IMG/VR virus record: IMGVR_UViG_3300048927_000793
Span: 1-36,882 of that record
Source: a virus
Length of the DNA stretch: 36,882 nt
Direction: 5' to 3' (one strand)
Each line of letters starts with the position of its first letter. Position 1 is the stretch's first letter. Below, one piece after another: positions 1 to 7,302 of the stretch. The notes under the pieces were generated by a model. It did no database searches. It was not told where the DNA came from and saw only the letters and a program-made list of their open reading frames with translations. A program made the position numbers and the translations under genes.

Positions 1-264
1 TCACTTTCCGCCTTGCTGGTTAATGCGATTTTCGGCACGGGCCACCCACTTAGCCTTTACGGCATCCAAGTCGACAAGATTACCCGCCTCTGCATCCGCA
101 ATTCCTTCAGCCACGGCTCGGAAATGCCAAGACTCAGACTCCACATAGCGAGCCAAAGCGCGCTTGAGATGGTATTGGCGATCCCGATCGGTCGCTTCAG
201 CGAGCTGATCAAGCTGGTCGATCAACTCAGAATCCACACGAAAAGACAGGACAGGCGATGCCAT
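1..264 (-). CDS. Ribbon-helix-helix antitoxin-like protein (CopG/RelB-type)
   Basis: The 87-residue protein begins with a short beta strand (VLSFRVDSEL) followed by two helices, the layout of the ribbon-helix-helix DNA-binding fold. A C-terminal segment (about residues 50-78) rich in Ala, Glu and Asp and containing EGIADAEAGN resembles the toxin-binding tail of RelB/ParD antitoxins. The ATG is preceded by CGGAG at a good distance. Its stop codon is the first base triplet of the window, so a ParE/RelE-type toxin gene, normally directly downstream, would lie outside on the left. It sits at the prophage edge beyond the lysis genes, a usual place for cargo. It could instead be a lone RHH repressor. 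The fold is well supported; the antitoxin role is inferred. Confidence 0.72.
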   Translation of the reverse strand: MASPVLSFRVDSELIDQLDQLAEATDRDRQYHLKRALARYVESESWHFRAVAEGIADAEAGNLVDLDAVKAKWVARAENRINQQGGK

Positions 265-330
265 GATAGATGCTCCGAAGAATCTTGTATACAGTGTTTA
301 CGATGAAAACTATGTCAACAGTAAGCCTTA
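265..330 (-). promoter_or_regulatory. Promoter/operator region of the RHH gene
   Basis: Reading on the minus strand, a TTGACA -35-like hexamer (plus coordinates 313-318) lies upstream of the RHH gene. An 8-bp palindrome TGTATACA (286-293) lies close to the start codon. RHH antitoxins commonly bind short palindromes in their own promoter, so this is a plausible autoregulatory site. No good -10 element sits at ideal spacing, so the promoter call is weak. Confidence 0.3.
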
Positions 331-489
331 CTGACGGTTTCGTCAACCGCCGGTTGTAAATGTAACCATGCATTCATCTGATCAACGTACACCACCGACC
401 AAGTGGCGAATGGCCTCTATCGCTGCTATACCACCTGATCACCCGAACTCCATTGGGGTGAAATTACATATGCCTATCAGGAGATAGAA

Positions 490-684
490 ATGTCAGAAGG
501 AACCCTACAGGTTGGAACCCAGGTAAAGCTCAAGTCTGGTGGCCCCGAAATGACGGTTCAGCTAGTCCGCGTAAGTGAAGACGGAGATGTTACAACCGTT
601 CGATGCCAGTGGTTCGCCGGGAAAAAGCTTGAAGATGGCATCTTCCCAGCGGACTCGTTGAACATTCTGGAAACGACGAAGTGA
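490..684 (+). CDS. YodC family (DUF2158) small protein
   Basis: The 64-residue protein has the DUF2158/YodC pattern: an opening beta strand (VGTQVKLKSGGPEMTV), a central V-RCQWF segment and an end of the type 'F-SLNILE'. The fold is a small beta barrel and its function is unknown; it is common as cargo in prophages of gammaproteobacteria. The ATG follows AGGAGATAGAA, a strong ribosome site. The next gene starts by GTGA overlap at its stop codon, so the two are translationally coupled. It lies convergent to the spanin gene at the prophage edge. Confidence 0.8.
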   Translation: MSEGTLQVGTQVKLKSGGPEMTVQLVRVSEDGDVTTVRCQWFAGKKLEDGIFPADSLNILETTK

Positions 685-953
685 CGGTGTCCGTTGCCGC
701 CGCCATCGAGTGGATGGATTCTATGCTCAGAAAAGATGGGTGCCTTTACCAGGATGACGTAGTGGACTTTTTAGTGAGGACACAATCAGAAGATCTGCTT
801 GTAGAGAACGCTGACGGTAATCTAGCTATAGGCCGCGCCGTTCTTACCGCATTCAAACGGGACAATGAATCTGCGGTTGTTTGGGTCAAGCCGGAAAGGT
901 ACTGGCGGTACAGGGTCCCCGAAGACGAGCCTGGGCGGGAAGCGCGCGGCTAA
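681..953 (+). CDS. DUF6953-like hypothetical protein
   Basis: The 90-residue protein starts with GTG overlapping the preceding stop as GTGA. It shows an N-terminal helix (AAIEWMDSMLRKDGCLYQDD), a middle 'ENADGNLAIGRAVLTAFK' segment and a C-terminal 'VVWVKPERYWRYR' block. From memory this matches the pattern of DUF6953, a small family of unknown function in phage and accessory regions. It shares four bases with the convergent Rz-like gene (stop codons overlap at 950-953). No catalytic motif or membrane segment is visible. The gene is well supported; the family name is moderately certain. Confidence 0.68.
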   Translation: MTVSVAAAIEWMDSMLRKDGCLYQDDVVDFLVRTQSEDLLVENADGNLAIGRAVLTAFKRDNESAVVWVKPERYWRYRVPEDEPGREARG

Positions 954-1468
954 GGCTTTGAGTAACGAACCTTATCGAAAGCCACTTCACATGCCATACC
1001 AGCTACTCTGGCTGCGTCATACGCTTTTGCCAGCTCACCCGCTCTTTCATCAGCCCGCTGGAACAGGTCGGAGAGCACCATGGCGGCGCGGGTGGCTGCC
1101 TGGCTTCGCTGGGTAGCTCCGGAATCGCCGGGGGTGCAGCTTGCTCCGGCAGCCAGTTTTCCTGCTTGGTCGCGCACCCGCTGGCCAGCAGCGTCAGCGG
1201 CAGCAGCATCAGCCACCGCCTCAACTTGTTGTTGTCTCGCATCATTTGCCACCTGATTGACCGCCGCCTGCCGGCGCCGTTCTTCTGTTCGGTTTGCCGT
1301 GGTCGCGGCAGCCAGGCCTTTGGCTTGGAGCGCTTGCTGATCGGCCCACTGCGCTTTCCAGCGATCATCCGCAACCGTCTGCCCATGGCAATAGGCGCCG
1401 TACAAAGCCCCCATCGCCATCAACACGATCGCCACCGCAACGGCTGCTTTCACCTGTAGCACGCTCAA
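950..1468 (-). CDS. Inner-membrane spanin (Rz-like, DUF2514 type)
   Basis: The 172-residue protein has an N-terminal transmembrane helix (about residues 7-28) and then a long Ala/Gln/Arg-rich, probably coiled-coil periplasmic region to about residue 120. This is the architecture of i-spanins, and the sequence resembles DUF2514 proteins of Pseudomonas phages. Such proteins pair with an outer-membrane lipoprotein to fuse the two membranes at the last step of lysis. The apparent start is TTG (1468), overlapping the endolysin stop as TTGA, with GGGGTG upstream; GTG codons at 1462 or 1453 are alternatives. An o-spanin reading frame is nested inside it. Start choice is uncertain; the role is well supported. 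Confidence 0.82.
   Translation of the reverse strand: MSVLQVKAAVAVAIVLMAMGALYGAYCHGQTVADDRWKAQWADQQALQAKGLAAATTANRTEERRRQAAVNQVANDARQQQVEAVADAAAADAAGQRVRDQAGKLAAGASCTPGDSGATQRSQAATRAAMVLSDLFQRADERAGELAKAYDAARVAGMACEVAFDKVRYSKP
1003..1242 (-). CDS. Outer-membrane spanin lipoprotein (Rz1-like), nested in the Rz-like gene
   Basis: A second frame inside the Rz-like gene encodes about 79 residues: a basic start (MRDNNKLRRW), a hydrophobic stretch, then the lipobox LLASGC with the acylated Cys at residue 23. After it comes a short Pro-rich region (several P between residues 33 and 56). A signal-peptidase II lipobox plus a Pro-rich short chain is the hallmark of Rz1. AGGTGG lies just before two adjacent ATGs (1245 and 1242); the second has the better spacing. 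The longer open frame upstream to 1386 has no spanin character. It works with the i-spanin in which it is embedded. Confidence 0.85.
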   Translation of the reverse strand: MRDNNKLRRWLMLLPLTLLASGCATKQENWLPEQAAPPAIPELPSEARQPPAPPWCSPTCSSGLMKERVSWQKRMTQPE

Positions 1469-1974
1469 GCGAGCACCCCACCCGCACGCCGGTACTGATC
1501 CAGCAGCACTTCCAGCCTGTGCTCACGCTGGCCATACCCGGCGCCGGGGAGACTGGCCCAGATGTTTCTACATTTCTGAATGGCAGACTCAATCAGCCCT
1601 GCCTTGATATCGACCAGCGCGCCGCGCTCGCGGATCAGTTGGATGGCCCAGCGATCCTGACTGATCGGACCGAAGTCAGGGAGCCTGAGGGTATCCCGGT
1701 AATGGGCCCAGTCCTTGAGCATGAACTGATACCGGCCGGAGGCATTCGAGGTCTGGCCAGATTTGCTGAAAACTTTGGACTTGCGACCATTCGCAAACGG
1801 ATGCGTGGTGTAGTCGCCGAACAGTTCCAGCACACCATCAGTACCCGTAACGATAACGTTGTAACCGTCGTCGCTGCGCCGCAGATAATCAGCCCCCAGC
1901 TCAGACCAAGCGAGCATGTCGAGGAAAGCCAAGACATTTGGGCCGCCGGCGGAATCGGATAAAATTCGTGGCAT
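1465..1974 (-). CDS. Endolysin, lambda R-type lytic transglycosylase (GH104)
   Basis: The 169-residue protein closely resembles lambda R. It has the FLDMLAWSE block with the catalytic Glu at residue 25, then YDVIV/YNVIV-like and 'TTHP' segments, GRYQF, and the C-terminal ERGAL and NIWASLPGAGYGQ motifs. It cleaves the MurNAc-GlcNAc bond of peptidoglycan to form a 1,6-anhydro end. No signal peptide or SAR helix is visible, so release should depend on a holin. The start at 1974 is preceded by GGAGAAAAGTG; upstream in-frame residues to 2067 look non-coding and include a terminator. Its holin candidates are about 20 kb away at the head of the late region. Confidence 0.93.
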   Translation of the reverse strand: MPRILSDSAGGPNVLAFLDMLAWSELGADYLRRSDDGYNVIVTGTDGVLELFGDYTTHPFANGRKSKVFSKSGQTSNASGRYQFMLKDWAHYRDTLRLPDFGPISQDRWAIQLIRERGALVDIKAGLIESAIQKCRNIWASLPGAGYGQREHRLEVLLDQYRRAGGVLA

Positions 1975-1989
1975 CACTTTTCTCCAGGC

Positions 1990-2013
1990 GTAAAAAAACC
2001 GCTCGAGGCGGTC
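1990..2013 (-). terminator. Intrinsic terminator before the endolysin gene
   Basis: On the minus strand the stem ACCGC/GCGGT with loop CTCGA is followed by a run of seven T. It lies between the tail-fibre chaperone stop (2018) and the endolysin start (1974), inside the presumed late operon. Confidence 0.8.
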
Positions 2014-2017
2014 GCAT

Positions 2018-2431
2018 TTATTCGGGTATGGCAGGCCAATTCGGGGGGTTAAGTGCCAGGTCGACACGGTTTACAGTTACCCGATATTGTTTCCATCTTT
2101 TCAACAACGCCGCCTCATCTGCTGTTTCAGTGCCTAAATCAGCGGCGTCTTGAAGCGGTGCAATTGCCAGAGCTGCCACTGCCAGAAGCGCGTTACGTGC
2201 CTCGGTATTCGCTCGAAGAATGTCTTCAGCAGAAGGTTCGAGCTCCGGGATCGGCTCAATAACTTCCAGCACAAACTCGCCGTCGATGTACTTGGTACCC
2301 CCCGTGACTGGCAATCCATCCGGCACTTCGACAGCTGTTTGCCCATCTGGAGGCGCCCAATTGTCTATGTCGCCATCCCACAGCATCACATTGATCACAG
2401 TGCCGTTTTCAACAATTGCATATCTGCTCAT
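2018..2431 (-). CDS. Tail fibre assembly chaperone-like protein
   Basis: The 137-residue protein begins MSRYAIVENGTVINVMLWDGD, a typical start of phage tail-fibre assembly proteins. It ends with the 'LLKRWKQYRVTVNRVDL-PNWPAIP' block seen in the phage tail assembly chaperone family (Phage_tail_APC). Such proteins help fold or trimerise the distal fibre encoded next to them, which fits the fibre gene directly upstream. ATG 2431 is chosen over the in-frame 2443 codon because GGTGAG lies just before it. The two genes are five bases apart. The middle section (about residues 30-90) shows no recognised motif. Confidence 0.78.
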   Translation of the reverse strand: MSRYAIVENGTVINVMLWDGDIDNWAPPDGQTAVEVPDGLPVTGGTKYIDGEFVLEVIEPIPELEPSAEDILRANTEARNALLAVAALAIAPLQDAADLGTETADEAALLKRWKQYRVTVNRVDLALNPPNWPAIPE

Positions 2432-2436
2432 TGCAC

Positions 2437-3660
2437 TCACCATTCAATTTCCAAGTAACCAGGCTGGCCGTTACCACCCGCGACGCCAGGTGCTGAGCCT
2501 GTGGAAGTGTAAGCCGCTCCCGCCCCGCTTCCTCCAGCACCATATCCAGATCCAGCAAATGGCGAGACGCTTTGGTTCGCGGCGCCTCGACCAGGAGAGC
2601 CGGGCGCACCGAATGGGCTAATACCGCCCAATCCGCCGTTACCTCCCGTTGCCGTACTGGCGCTGAAAACATTGGTGTCGGAGGCGTATGATCCACCCGG
2701 ATAACCGGCGCCTCCTTGAGGTCCGCCATAATTCGCCGGAAAAGCTGTTGCCCCGCTACCAACCTTGCCTTTGCCACCGCCCAGCAAATTAAGCAGCGCT
2801 CCAGCTGCTCCAAGTTGCGTGGCCCCGCCGTCGGTCGCGTTATCTGATGCAGGTGTTCCGCCAGTGCCGGGAGCACCGATAGTTACAGGAATTACCTGCC
2901 CCGGCGTCACAGCGATAGGAATACGACGAACCGACTGGCCAGCCCCGCCGCCAGATCCACCGGTTATGAAGGAAGAACTGTTCGTGGCAAGAGTGGCTCC
3001 GCCCCCGCCCCCCGCCGCGCACCCGCTCACCCAAATCTGAGTAACCCCAGCGGGCACGGTAAAACTGCCGCTGGAGGTGAAACGCTGAATACCCTTAATG
3101 GTGGCCAACTGGCCAAGCTGCAGCGCGTGCTGGCTTTTTACCGCAGCGGGGACTTGAACTGCCCCTCCGGTACTTTCAATCAAAACCCAAGCATCGAGGG
3201 AGCTGTTGTACTGCAGCCAGACATCGCCGCCGGCAATAATCTCCCCCCCCTGCAAGGCGGTGTGGGCACCTCCGACAATCGGCTTGGCTGCAACTCCATC
3301 TGGCTTGAAAGTGCTCGCGCCGGTGTTTGCCGTCTTGGCTTTGAATTTAAGCACCATGCCATCGACGAGTACCACGATGGCTGGCGTGTAAGCGGCCAGG
3401 TAACCATTTGCGATTCCTGTATCAGCGGCATATCCACCGGCTGATTGCTGAATCAAGTGCTGCAAGGCTGCAAGCACCTGGTGATTCGCCGCTTCATCAG
3501 GATCGATTCCAGCAGCACTGATTACAGCCAGCAACTCGTCGGTGACGGCATTCCCCCATTCGGCCGGAATCAACGAGCCTTGAGTTCCGGTTGCTGTGTC
3601 TTCATTTACGAACTTACCGTTAACAAGCCCGACGCTGGGCACGCTCTTCGGATAATCCAC
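2437..3660 (-). CDS. Tail fibre protein with glycine-rich tip domain
   Basis: A 407-residue protein. Residues 1-60 carry the 'DYPKSVPSVGLVNGKF' and 'GSLIPAEWGNAVTDELL' segments of fibre proteins that attach to Mu/SfV-type baseplates. Residues about 190-407 are extremely Gly-rich (runs such as AAGGGGGA) and begin with 'GSFTVPAGVTQIWV', the pattern of the glycine-rich fibre domain. Similar polyglycine folds form receptor-binding tips in other phages. GTG 3660 is chosen because AGAGGT lies six bases upstream; the longer frame would need TTG at 3675. It follows the gp48-like gene and precedes its chaperone. Host-receptor binding is inferred. Confidence 0.85.
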   Translation of the reverse strand: MDYPKSVPSVGLVNGKFVNEDTATGTQGSLIPAEWGNAVTDELLAVISAAGIDPDEAANHQVLAALQHLIQQSAGGYAADTGIANGYLAAYTPAIVVLVDGMVLKFKAKTANTGASTFKPDGVAAKPIVGGAHTALQGGEIIAGGDVWLQYNSSLDAWVLIESTGGAVQVPAAVKSQHALQLGQLATIKGIQRFTSSGSFTVPAGVTQIWVSGCAAGGGGGATLATNSSSFITGGSGGGAGQSVRRIPIAVTPGQVIPVTIGAPGTGGTPASDNATDGGATQLGAAGALLNLLGGGKGKVGSGATAFPANYGGPQGGAGYPGGSYASDTNVFSASTATGGNGGLGGISPFGAPGSPGRGAANQSVSPFAGSGYGAGGSGAGAAYTSTGSAPGVAGGNGQPGYLEIEW

Positions 3661-3671
3661 GCTCTTACCTC

Positions 3672-4271
3672 TCAATCAAAATTGATGTGTTCCACGGTGT
3701 GAGCCGGGGCCGAGCGATGAATCAGGCATTCGATCGCCGTACCGGGATTTACGCCGAAGCGCTCGCCCCAGTAGCTCGCACCGAAGCGCCGCCCTAGTCG
3801 CTGCCGGCCACCGGTGTTTAACGTCCACATGAACTGCACATCCCAAGTTCCGAAATGCGCGTGCCCAAAACGAGAACGCCCCATACGGGGCGCTCGATAT
3901 TCAGTTACAGAAGCATTGGGGTAGCCCTGACTCACCGCGATCTGCACATAGAACGCAGGGGTCTGGCCACCGACGGCAACCAGCCGCTGTCGAACCGACA
4001 ATCGCCGATCCTCAAACGATGGGTTCAGTCCGAGGCAAGGGTCCGGCAGGTTCATCACCTTTTCCCAGTCCGGAACCAGCTCACTAACGTTCGCCGCGTC
4101 CATCTCGTTAAGCAGATCGAACGCGCGCGAGTCAATACGGGCAAGCTCCGGGGACAGCCCGTCCAACACCTGCCGCAGTTCGGGCACCAGGTCCGGATCC
4201 CATGCGGGACCAACCGGCAACAGGGTCTGCAGCTGCTCCGCGTATTGCGCCGCTGTTCTTATGGCAGCCAT
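3672..4271 (-). CDS. Baseplate/tail protein of the Mu gp48 (YmfQ, DUF2313) family
   Basis: The 199-residue protein opens with an 'AAQYAEQLQTLLPVGPAWD' block and continues with 'ELARIDSRAFDLLNEMDA' and 'LPDPCLG...SFEDRRLSVRQRL', characteristic of DUF2313/YmfQ. These proteins lie at the baseplate periphery where fibres attach in Mu-like phages. The start ATG (4271) lies inside the end of the gp47-like gene (overlap of 13 bases), indicating coupled translation. Length is normal for the family. Position between gp47-like and fibre genes is exactly as in Mu and SfV. Confidence 0.9.
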   Translation of the reverse strand: MAAIRTAAQYAEQLQTLLPVGPAWDPDLVPELRQVLDGLSPELARIDSRAFDLLNEMDAANVSELVPDWEKVMNLPDPCLGLNPSFEDRRLSVRQRLVAVGGQTPAFYVQIAVSQGYPNASVTEYRAPRMGRSRFGHAHFGTWDVQFMWTLNTGGRQRLGRRFGASYWGERFGVNPGTAIECLIHRSAPAHTVEHINFD

Positions 4272-5299
4272 ACCACCCCTCCAAACGTCAGCAACTGGTT
4301 CGCCGCCGCTACCTGATTCTCGTCAGGGGATGCCAGCACATGGTCCGTCTCGCCGGCGGCCGTGCTGATGGTTTCGGCGATGTGCGTCAGCAACAGCGTT
4401 TCACCGAGGCCAGCTTCGCGATTGTGCAAATCAGCCAGCTGAGCTTCCACGGCGATCCGTACAAGCGTGGTGTCAGGCATTACCTTTATTTGATAAATGA
4501 TCGGCTTCTGTACAGGCGCAAGAACGTAGAGCTCCGCCGTTACCGGTCGACGCGCCTCGATGTACGCCTTTACTTCCGCCAATTGCGCCGCATTCGGGAT
4601 CGGGTGGGCATCGTCGTCGCGCATGAAAAACACGGCCACCGTGCCCGGCCCCATGTAGCGGCGCACGCACCAGACGCGCGTTACGCCCGGCACCTCAAGC
4701 GCCCAGGTGACGTAATCGTCTTGATCGCCGCCATGCGGGATGATCTGGAACGAGCGGATCACGCGCGCTCTCAACGATTCAAGGCTCTCCTGTGCGATTC
4801 CCCCCACAAGCCCGTCACCCAATACGGTGAAACTGCTGTTGATGCCTTCGACTGGCTGGATAGCCGTCATCACCAAACCTGTCTGGGCATTGCCCAAGGT
4901 GCCAGCATCAACAGCTTCGATGGTCGCAGTGTTGATGCCGGCAACCGTTGGCACCGCCACAGTCACTCTGTACGCACGACCATCCCCGAACTGCAGGACG
5001 GTATCGGCATCAAGCAAGGCACCCGCTGCCGCAACAAATGACACGGATCCGCCAGCCGGCTGGGCCGCTTTGCGAGGCTGACTGAGCCTCAGCTTGGCCA
5101 GGCGCACCAGCGTTTCCTCATCCGCTGTGTCCGGCAGGATCTGATCCTTGATCCAACTCATATAACCGTAGAGCCCATAAGCCGCACCGCTATGAGCCCG
5201 GGCCAGCACCTGGGCGTCTGACTGGCGCAGTGCATCGCCGGCAAGATCTATCTGTGTACGACTGACCAGGGCGGGCAGCGACGGCGTTTCAAACGGCAT
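4259..5299 (-). CDS. Baseplate J-like protein (Mu gp47 homologue)
   Basis: The 346-residue protein has the Baseplate_J layout: an N-terminal helical segment with 'YGLYGYMSWIKDQILPDTADEETL', the 'AARKAAQPAGGSVSF'-like beta region, then 'VRTVWCV-RRYMGPGTVAVFFMRDD' in the centre. It would build the wedge of the contractile-tail baseplate and transmit fibre movement to the sheath. Order and overlaps (11 bases with the upstream gene, 13 with the downstream gene) match the Mu gp46-gp47-gp48 block. No truncation is visible. Confidence 0.93.
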   Translation of the reverse strand: MPFETPSLPALVSRTQIDLAGDALRQSDAQVLARAHSGAAYGLYGYMSWIKDQILPDTADEETLVRLAKLRLSQPRKAAQPAGGSVSFVAAAGALLDADTVLQFGDGRAYRVTVAVPTVAGINTATIEAVDAGTLGNAQTGLVMTAIQPVEGINSSFTVLGDGLVGGIAQESLESLRARVIRSFQIIPHGGDQDDYVTWALEVPGVTRVWCVRRYMGPGTVAVFFMRDDDAHPIPNAAQLAEVKAYIEARRPVTAELYVLAPVQKPIIYQIKVMPDTTLVRIAVEAQLADLHNREAGLGETLLLTHIAETISTAAGETDHVLASPDENQVAAANQLLTFGGVVWLP

Positions 5300-5687
5300 A
5301 AATCACCTGCCACTGATCCGATGGGTTGAGGCGTACTGTCGAGCCGTCAAGGACGGTGAACACCACGCCGAGATTCAAACGATTGATGTCGACCTGTTCG
5401 GTCAGGATGTTGATCGACAGAACTTCCCCGTCATCGATCAACCACTTCAGGGCTTCGGCCGCATAAAACTCTGCATCCTGACGAGTCCGCGCAGTGAGCT
5501 TTACCCGCCGCAGCAACCACAGCCGCGAACCGATGCGGTCATCCGGCACTGTAGGAAAGCTGTCTCCCCACCAACCGTATCGCTCATCGTCGTCAACAGG
5601 GTCGTCAGGCAGGGCGCGGCGCCAAGTGAACAGGCTGATGATTGCTGACCGCAGCAATGAGGCTTCGGTATCCCCAACGATCACCAT
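5289..5687 (-). CDS. Baseplate protein of the Mu gp46 family
   Basis: The 132-residue protein shows the Phage_GP46 pattern: 'SLFTWRRALPDDPVDDDERYGWWGDSFP', then 'RIGSRLWLLRRVKLT' and an 'A-EALKWLIDDGEV' segment. It is the gp25-like baseplate wedge component of Mu-type tails. ATG 5687 is preferred to the adjacent TTG 5690; GGGAGG lies upstream. It overlaps the gp45-like stop and the gp47-like start, as usual in this module. Confidence 0.92.
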   Translation of the reverse strand: MVIVGDTEASLLRSAIISLFTWRRALPDDPVDDDERYGWWGDSFPTVPDDRIGSRLWLLRRVKLTARTRQDAEFYAAEALKWLIDDGEVLSINILTEQVDINRLNLGVVFTVLDGSTVRLNPSDQWQVIYAV

Positions 5688-6196
5688 CAAGCACCTCCCA
5701 CGGGCGGGCCGCTTTGGTCGTTCCCATGCTGAACACCAGGATGCAGGTGATCGATCTGGCTGATGCCAGCGGCGATCTGGTCGCCTTGTGACTCTATCCG
5801 CCCTGTCTGGTTGATCAACGGAGTGTCGAAGTTCACCACCGTCGACGCCTTGATGTTCAGCGTGTCCGTTTCGATATCGATGATCCGGCCGCGCTTTAAG
5901 TGGATCTTGTCGCCTTCGTCTGTGTAGATCGCAACCTCCCCGGCTTCCATCGCGCGGATCCGGTACCGGCGGTCTGCGACCACCAGCAACACCCCGTGCG
6001 AGCGGTCCCCCCCAATGAACCCGGTTATCCCCTCCGCGCCCTCAAGCGGGTTACTGGTGAACCCGTAAGGCTCGAAATGCTCAAGGTCATCCTTGACTTC
6101 GCCGGCGGTGAGCCGCATTTGCAGCGCCTGCATCTTGCTGGCTGCGTTCGAGAGCACCACCGTGCCGCGCACCAGGATGCCGTTCAGTAGCCCCAT
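5687..6196 (-). CDS. Baseplate assembly protein V / spike (Mu gp45 homologue)
   Basis: The 169-residue protein matches Mu gp45: an N-terminal OB-like part with 'GFTSNPLEGAEGITGF' and 'RSHGVLLVVADRRYRI', then a beta-helical region (about residues 88-140) with 'KIHLKRG', 'IKAS' and 'INQTG'. The C-terminus carries H150-L-H152 (DHLHPGVQHG), resembling the HxH motif with which P2/Mu-type spikes bind iron at the membrane-piercing tip. It is expected to be a trimer below the hub. It starts one base from the end of the gp44-like gene, and the stop overlaps the gp46-like start. Confidence 0.92.
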   Translation of the reverse strand: MGLLNGILVRGTVVLSNAASKMQALQMRLTAGEVKDDLEHFEPYGFTSNPLEGAEGITGFIGGDRSHGVLLVVADRRYRIRAMEAGEVAIYTDEGDKIHLKRGRIIDIETDTLNIKASTVVNFDTPLINQTGRIESQGDQIAAGISQIDHLHPGVQHGNDQSGPPVGGA

Positions 6197-7299
6197 TATT
6201 TTTTCTCCCAGTCAGCAGGCAGCAGATATTCGAATTCGTCGTCGCCCTTCTTCACCTTGCGTCGCTTGTGGGGGTCGAACGGTTCAGGTTCAAAGCCGTC
6301 GGGCGGGCCTACTACCACGGTGGCGACCGTGCCCTGGTCGCTCAGCGAGTAAGTGATTTCCGAGATCAGCATGTCGCGGTCGAAGCCGATCAGCGGGTCA
6401 ACCACACGCACCAGCATGTTGTGTCGCCAGAGTGCGCCGTTGGATTGCCGCCAGCCGCGGACCTTGTAAGTGACGGTCAGCGCCTTGCCCATCCGATGTC
6501 CCCGCTCCCAGTTCGCCCGGGCCTGAGCCAGCTCATTGGTCAATTGCCCGGACTCATGAATCACCAGCACCCGTTTTCGCGCTGTGCGATCGTCGGTCAC
6601 CGAGGCGGAAATCTCCGACACCGTCTTGGCAAAGTCCTCGTCGGTACCACTTCGCTGACCGATGACACGGTATTCGGAGAACACGCCGGAGAAGTCGAGC
6701 GGGGCATCACCGCTCCGGATGTTGACGCCCATTTCCAACCTATCCACCGCGCGGCCCTGACTGCCGGGCTGAGCCAGTACCACGCGGCCTTGCGCGTCAT
6801 CAGTTGAAAAAACCCGGAACAGCGTCAGCAGTCGGTCGATAGACTCGAACACCGTTTCGCCAGGCTCGATGGTGTGATCGGACAGTTTGCTGGTTTCGGA
6901 GATTTCGCTTCGAACCGTGACGCTGTAAGGTGCGGCGAGCGCCTGGACAATGCTCAGCACACCTTGGTTTTTCCACTGGCCCGGCTTATTCACTGCTGCG
7001 CAATCAACCAGGTCTGCCGTGAGTGAACGGCCGGTGACCGACAGATTGATCTGCTTGTCGTCATAACTGATCGGAGTGGCGAACACCCAGCCAGTCAGGA
7101 CCAGATCACCGCCGATTCGAACCTCACAGCGATCCCCTTTCTTGATCGGCACCGCCACGTTTTGCCCGGGCCACTTCCATGTGATGCTAAGACTGAAATC
7201 CCGCGCCTGGCGCTCCAGCCCGGCGGATATCTCCACCGATTTCCAGCCACCATAATCCAGGCCGTTCACCGTCAAGGTGACAGCATTGGCCTCATCCAT
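6196..7299 (-). CDS. Baseplate hub protein (Mu gp44 / late control D-like)
   Basis: The 367-residue protein has the gp44 pattern: 'VTLTVNGLDYGGWKSVEIS-GLERQARDFSL' at the start, 'GDRCEVRIGGDLVLTGWV' near residue 60, 'VTGRSLTADLVDCAA' near residue 90 and a C-terminal basic stretch 'DPHKRRKVKKG'. It forms the trimeric hub to which the gp45 spike is fixed. It lies three bases after the DNA circularisation-protein gene. Length is close to that of Mu gp44. Confidence 0.93.
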   Translation of the reverse strand: MDEANAVTLTVNGLDYGGWKSVEISAGLERQARDFSLSITWKWPGQNVAVPIKKGDRCEVRIGGDLVLTGWVFATPISYDDKQINLSVTGRSLTADLVDCAAVNKPGQWKNQGVLSIVQALAAPYSVTVRSEISETSKLSDHTIEPGETVFESIDRLLTLFRVFSTDDAQGRVVLAQPGSQGRAVDRLEMGVNIRSGDAPLDFSGVFSEYRVIGQRSGTDEDFAKTVSEISASVTDDRTARKRVLVIHESGQLTNELAQARANWERGHRMGKALTVTYKVRGWRQSNGALWRHNMLVRVVDPLIGFDRDMLISEITYSLSDQGTVATVVVGPPDGFEPEPFDPHKRRKVKKGDDEFEYLLPADWEKK

Positions 7300-7302
7300 T
7301 GG

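Noticed and set aside
286-300. A sixth CI/Cro operator near the RHH gene
   Set aside because: TATACA-GTG-TTTACG shares only one half with the consensus; the TGTATACA palindrome is better explained as an RHH site.
2437-3090. Diversity-generating retroelement variable region in the fibre C-terminus
   Set aside because: The Gly-rich end could suggest a variable repeat, but there is no reverse transcriptase gene or template repeat in the window.
3661-3675. TTG start for the tail fibre at 3675
   Set aside because: AGAGGT six bases before GTG 3660 and the family-like N-terminus DYPKSVPS favour the GTG.
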